Below are positions 33,917 to 37,282 of a stretch of DNA of 37,282 nucleotides, in pieces. Under the pieces are notes generated by a model, which was not told the DNA's origin, did no database searches, and saw only the letters and a program-made list of their open reading frames with translations. Position 1 is the stretch's first letter. The number at the start of each line of letters is the position of its first letter. The DNA is from an uncultured Legionella sp. (GTDB lineage Bacteria; Pseudomonadota; Gammaproteobacteria; Legionellales; Legionellaceae): assembly GCA_945952115.1 (NCBI GenBank), contig CAMFHA010000014.1, positions 1 to 37,282 on the forward strand. The letters are read 5' to 3'. The translations under genes were made by a program, and so were the position numbers.

Positions 33917-35919
33917 TCATTCAACATATTTTTTAAACTAGATAAATGAGATTGGGCTAATTGTTTAGATTGCTCTTCACTGCGAGCTCCTGACTTACCA
34001 AACCATTCAAGACTTTCTTGTGGCAACTCATCTAAAAAACGACTTGGTAAACAATCACTAAGTTCTCCTGCACGGCGGCGTTGCTTGGCTAAAGTAAAAC
34101 ATAAACCTTTTTGTGCTCTTGTTATACCAACATAAGCTAATCGGCGCTCTTCTTCTATTTGCTCATCATCAATACTTACGCGATGCGGTAATAGCTCTTC
34201 CTCCATACCGACTAAATAAACATAAGGAAACTCCAAGCCTTTAGATGCATGTAAGGTTAATAATTGCACGGTTTCTTTATCAGGCTCATCTGATTGCTCT
34301 AAAATATCTATTAAAATCAATTTATTAATAACTTCCGTTAAATTTCCTTCAGGTTTTTTGGCTAATAAACGGCCGATCCAATCTAGAAGCTCCCAAACAT
34401 TATCCATTTTCTTTTGAGCTTTAGCTGGTGTATCTGATTGCTCATAAAGATAAGCCTCATACCCACTACCGTCAATCATTTGTTTTAAGAGTTCACTTGT
34501 TGAAGTAGCACCAGAAGCTATATTTTGTTTTACTCTTTCCATCCAAGATTTAAAAAGCTGCAAAGCTAGGCGTGATTTTTCACTTAGATGTTCTGTTAAT
34601 GCAAGATGATCGGCTCCAGCATAAAGACTAATTCCTCTTTTTTGGACATAATGTCCTAAGGCATCTAAAGTACTCTCACCTATTCCGCGTTTAGGAGTAT
34701 TAATTACTCTTAAAAAAGCAGCGTCATCTGCCTCATTACACAAGAGTTTTAAGTAAGCAAAAACATCTTTTATTTCCGTTTTAGCAAACCAAGATTGACC
34801 GCCGCTGATACGATAAGCAATACCATAATGACGCAACAGTTTTTCAAAAATTCGAGATTGATGATTGCCTCGATATAAAATAGCATAATCTCCATACTGA
34901 GTTTGATAACGAATTTTATGACTAATTAAATCCGTTATTACTCGTTCGGCCTCATCCTGTTCATCTTTACAGTGAATTACCCGCAATAATTCTCCATGAC
35001 CTAATTCACTCCATAATTTCTTTTCAAACAAATGAGGATTATTAGCAATTAAATGATTAGCAGCATGTAATATCCGTGCAGTCGAACGATAATTTTGCTC
35101 TAATTTAATTATTTTCAGTCGAGAAAAATCCTGCTGCAATTGAGCTAAATTTTCTGGTTTAGCTCCACGCCAAGCATAAATAGATTGGTCATCATCACCT
35201 ACAACAGTAAAATGAGCACGAACACCTACCAATTTTTTTACCAGTAAATATTGGCTGGTATTTGAATCTTGATATTCATCAACCAACAAATGTCTTATTC
35301 TATTTTGCCAGTAATCTAAAACTTCTGTGTGATTTATTAACAAAGTTACTGGCAAACCAATTAAATCATCAAAATCAACAGCATTGTAGGTTTTTAAAGC
35401 CAATTGATAACGTGGATACAAAAGGGCTGCCTCTTCAAATAAAGGAGCATTGGCTGGTAGTTTCATTACCTGTTCAGGACTTAAAAGATCATTTTTCCAA
35501 CGCGAAATATGCTGTTGAATTTGTACTAGCATCTCGCGCTCATTAGCCTTATTAGCCGGCAGATAATTACGGATTAAGTGCAAACTATCTTCACTATCAA
35601 AAATAGAAAAACCTGGTTTTAAACCACATAAATTTAAATGGCGCTTAATTATACTTAGGCCTAAAGTATGAAAAGTAGCTATTTTTAATCCGTGTCTTTG
35701 AGTTGCAGGTAAAACAGAAGCTATACGCGCACTCATTTCACTGGCTGCTTTATTGGTGAAGGTAACTGCACAAACCGAAGCGGGCGAATAGCCACAATGA
35801 TTAAGTAAATAAGCTATTTTTTGCGTTATGACACGGGTTTTACCACTACCTGCACCGGCTAGAACCAACAATGGCCCATCAATATAGCGTACTGCTGCCA
35901 TTTGCTGACTATTTAACAT
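33913..35919 (-). CDS. rep: ATP-dependent DNA helicase Rep (UvrD/Rep family, SF1)
   Basis: Rep (668 aa) is a 3'-5' helicase that helps replication forks through bound proteins. Motif I is LAGAGSGKTRVITQKIAYLL (Walker A 21-28), Ia is AVTFTNKAASEM, II is LLVDEYQDSN, III is VVGDDDQSIYAWRGA, IV KLEQNYRS, V LLTLHASKGLEFPYV and VI EERRLAYVGITRAQ. Length and N-terminus (MLNSQQMAAVRYIDGPLLVL) fit Rep better than UvrD (usually above 700 residues). It shares 4 bp with the convergent mavN-like gene. Confidence 0.95.
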   Translation of the reverse strand: MLNSQQMAAVRYIDGPLLVLAGAGSGKTRVITQKIAYLLNHCGYSPASVCAVTFTNKAASEMSARIASVLPATQRHGLKIATFHTLGLSIIKRHLNLCGLKPGFSIFDSEDSLHLIRNYLPANKANEREMLVQIQQHISRWKNDLLSPEQVMKLPANAPLFEEAALLYPRYQLALKTYNAVDFDDLIGLPVTLLINHTEVLDYWQNRIRHLLVDEYQDSNTSQYLLVKKLVGVRAHFTVVGDDDQSIYAWRGAKPENLAQLQQDFSRLKIIKLEQNYRSTARILHAANHLIANNPHLFEKKLWSELGHGELLRVIHCKDEQDEAERVITDLISHKIRYQTQYGDYAILYRGNHQSRIFEKLLRHYGIAYRISGGQSWFAKTEIKDVFAYLKLLCNEADDAAFLRVINTPKRGIGESTLDALGHYVQKRGISLYAGADHLALTEHLSEKSRLALQLFKSWMERVKQNIASGATSTSELLKQMIDGSGYEAYLYEQSDTPAKAQKKMDNVWELLDWIGRLLAKKPEGNLTEVINKLILIDILEQSDEPDKETVQLLTLHASKGLEFPYVYLVGMEEELLPHRVSIDDEQIEEERRLAYVGITRAQKGLCFTLAKQRRRAGELSDCLPSRFLDELPQESLEWFGKSGARSEEQSKQLAQSHLSSLKNMLND

Positions 35920-35971
35920 CGTTTTTGCATCTCAAAAATTTAATACTCGTTACAATTATTCCATACTCATT

Positions 35972-36514
35972 CTAAGATATAGTACAACATGTGGTTTCAT
36001 AAAACTGCGGTTGAACTAATAGTAAAGAATCATCTCTTACGTATACTAGTTCGTCATTGTGTATTTCTAATATAAACTGTTTAATATGCATATTTTTATT
36101 AATGCCTTTTATAATTTCTCTGCCATATTTTTTGATAAAATAATCATTCCCTTCTACTACTTCTCCTTGATTTATTTGCGCTATATATTTTTGATAATCT
36201 TGATGAAAAATAGGTAAATCTCCTAGTAAATCAAAACTATTTAAATAATACGAACAAGAAGTTTCTAAAGCACCATCTAAATAGCCATGCGCTATATAGG
36301 GATTGCGATAATATAATTTCATATTAAGGGTATTTGTAAAAGGCCTATGACGATGGCTAATATACAGGGTTTTTATTTCTTCTTCATTAATTAATTGGAT
36401 TCCCAGTATATATTGATTCGGTTTATTTTGGATTAACTCATTAAATGTACTTTCACTATCCATAGGAGCAAGAGAGCATTTTATTTTGGTTTTTTGCTCC
36501 AATTTAAAAAACAT
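35972..36514 (-). CDS. unrecognised protein ending in a CaaX box, candidate effector
   Basis: This 180-aa soluble-looking protein (no signal peptide or membrane segment) matches no family I know. Its last residues are ETTCCTIS; I read these codons directly before the TAG at 35972. The final four (CTIS) form a CaaX box: Cys, two small/aliphatic residues with Ile at a2, and Ser at X, the class favoured by farnesyltransferase. The extra Cys just before could be palmitoylated. Bacteria lack protein prenylation, but Legionella effectors such as AnkB and PieG use host enzymes this way. Other features are HRHRPFTNTL, a Tyr-rich middle and a basic patch near 130-140. GAGGGAG-type bases (AGAGGGAGAATAATTC) precede the ATG. 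Confidence 0.75.
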   Translation of the reverse strand: MFFKLEQKTKIKCSLAPMDSESTFNELIQNKPNQYILGIQLINEEEIKTLYISHRHRPFTNTLNMKLYYRNPYIAHGYLDGALETSCSYYLNSFDLLGDLPIFHQDYQKYIAQINQGEVVEGNDYFIKKYGREIIKGINKNMHIKQFILEIHNDELVYVRDDSLLLVQPQFYETTCCTIS

Positions 36515-36566
36515 GAATTATTCTCCCTCTAATAATATAATCATGTCAGAGTGGGATATTTGAATA

Positions 36567-36711
36567 CATACTCTCTCGTGACGTGCATGTTTGCTAAAAA
36601 TGTTTTATTTAAAAGACTTAGGAAAACTTCCAATCTCTTCGTTAAAGTCCTGATTTAATACACTTATACTATATCTTTTACAAACAACATGCTACTGCAT
36701 ATGAGAGTATG
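36567..36711. repeat. inverted repeat containing a partial copy (D) of the 125-bp element
   Basis: CATACTCTC (36567-36575) pairs with GAGAGTATG (36703-36711), and GTGCATGTTT with AACATGC-type bases further in. Inside, 36614-36645 (GACTTAGGAAAACTTCCAAT then CTCTTCGTTAAA) is the reverse complement of the right end of copies A to C. It looks as if half of that element was inserted in, or trapped by, another palindrome. Confidence 0.6.
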
Positions 36712-36749
36712 CGGGATGATTAAATTTATCTTATTAACAAAGCAAAAAA

Positions 36750-36899
36750 CTAATTTGTGGAACGCTCTACATCAAATTCTTCGTCATTATCACTTTCTAA
36801 ACTTTCGGGAGGGTTTTCCGTTTCATTAATTTCCTCAAAGCCAAAGAATACTTTATCTATTGTTCTAAATAAAGGAGCAAATAGGTCTTGTTTTTTCAT
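36750..36899 (-). CDS. small acidic protein (49 aa), hypothetical
   Basis: The frame starts with ATG at 36899, with GAGG eight bases upstream (AGAGGAACCAATC), and ends with TAG at 36750. The product begins MKKQDLFAPLFRTIDKVFFG, followed by a strongly acidic tail (about 15 Asp/Glu in the last 29 residues, for example SLESDNDEEFD). Codon use is like the neighbours. It may be a genuine short protein; the basic/hydrophobic head with an acidic tail is also what a remnant of a larger effector C-terminus could look like. No family recognised. Confidence 0.5.
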   Translation of the reverse strand: MKKQDLFAPLFRTIDKVFFGFEEINETENPPESLESDNDEEFDVERSTN

Positions 36900-37001
36900 G
36901 ATTGGTTCCTCTGCTAGTTCAAATTTTTCCTGGGAGGTATCTCTAATCCTAGTTCAAAATTGGATTTTCTCAAGAAGAACTATAAATTTTTTAAGACTCC
37001 T

Positions 37002-37124
37002 ACAGGACTTAAGAAACCCCCCAAGCGAGGCAAAAGTGTTTTAATAAGCGAGTTTAAACGTATTAAATGACTGAATTAAAACATTCTTTTAACGAAGAGA
37101 TTGGATGTTTTTTCTAAGTCTTGT
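37002..37124. repeat. ~123-bp palindromic repeat, copy C (MITE-like)
   Basis: Ends ACAGGACTTAAGAAACCCC and TTGGATGTTTTTTCTAAGTC are near mirror images. The interior GGCAAAAGTGTTTTAATAAG pairs with AATTAAAACATTCTTTTAAC. It is the same element as 1075-1199 and 14819-14944. No flanking target duplication is obvious by eye. Confidence 0.85.
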
Positions 37125-37228
37125 CTTATTTTGGTCTTTACTTACCTCGAGTTTAGCCATTTTTCCCCAGGGTAAACGCATCTAAACGTACATTATAAAT
37201 CCAAAACGCTTACATTCCACGCTTTGTG

Positions 37229-37257
37229 CTTCCAATTAGCCTTAAGTTTTAGTTGAC
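37229..37257 (-). repeat. inverted copy of the 29-nt left-end repeat
   Basis: CTTCCAATTAGCCTTAAGTT and the next nine bases are the reverse complement of 27-55 with one mismatch. The block ends in TTGAC, which forms part of a promoter-like TTGACA at 37253-37258. Confidence 0.75.
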
Positions 37258-37282
37258 AAATACTCAAAAGCACAGGTTTAAT

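Larger units (their letters stand above)
36900..37282. other. 383-bp gene-free end of the window with two repeats
   Basis: It holds repeat copy C (37002-37124) and the end repeat (37229-37257). A possible promoter points out of the window: TTGACA (37253-37258) and, 18 bases later, TTTAAT (37277-37282), so a gene may begin just beyond the edge. The long plus-strand frame across 36757-37044 is not supported. Confidence 0.55.

Noticed and set aside
36757..37044. 95-aa plus-strand frame
   Set aside because: It runs antisense to the better-supported 49-aa minus-strand ORF and into repeat copy C; it has no ribosome site and a Ser-rich composition typical of antisense frames.
27..37257. the whole window as a genomic island bounded by inverted repeats
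   Set aside because: Nearly all the interior is conserved housekeeping operons; there is no integrase, tRNA border or transfer gene.

Overview
The window is low-GC DNA from a gammaproteobacterium, almost certainly a Legionella species (inferred from gene content; no search was run). The strongest pointer is the block lapA-like M28 aminopeptidase / MavN-like membrane protein / Rep helicase at 30552-35919, which in L. pneumophila carries the type II-secreted aminopeptidase LapA next to the Fur-controlled Dot/Icm iron effector MavN (IroT). QueH instead of QueG, small secreted proteins, a DUF1554 protein and several effector-like membrane or coiled-coil proteins fit the same genus.

Layout. 1-1681: a U-box-like single-pass membrane protein (effector candidate) and a small Cys-containing exported protein, separated by palindromic repeats. 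1769-5124 (minus): a tightly overlapping operon cca-orn-queH-CDF transporter. 5309-6271 (plus): rsgA. 6297-11433 (minus): rlmE-ftsH-folP-glmM. 11538-13399 (plus): yhbY, then a PgsA-like enzyme and hda with a 4-nt overlap. 13502-17762 (minus): a POT peptide transporter flanked by two unrecognised proteins of similar design (hydrophobic pairs split by helical linkers). 17935-22414: a patatin lipase convergent with pepN-aroE. 22560-27355 (plus): the stress operon prkA-yeaH-ycgB. 27416-31751: secreted or surface proteins (DUF1554 protein, an outer-membrane barrel gene broken by one TGA codon, a 120-aa exported protein, LapA-like peptidase). 31952-36899: MavN-like protein behind a near-consensus Fur box, rep, a 180-aa protein ending in a eukaryotic-type CaaX box, and a 49-aa acidic ORF.

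How the genes work together. The housekeeping part is tRNA maturation and RNA turnover (cca, orn, queH), ribosome assembly (rsgA, rlmE, yhbY), membrane proteolysis, folate and cell-wall precursor supply (ftsH, folP, glmM), and replication control (hda). The accessory part looks like host interaction: iron supply to the vacuole (MavN-like), secreted peptidase, a candidate ubiquitin ligase and a candidate host-prenylated protein.

The intergenic spaces are unusually rich in palindromic elements. There are three full copies and one partial copy of a ~125-bp hairpin element, a family built on a TTCAAGATG core, a 252-bp nested hairpin, a 139-bp inverted repeat, and a 29-nt sequence present in opposite orientation at the two ends of the window. 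No rRNA, tRNA, CRISPR array, transposase or integrase gene was seen.
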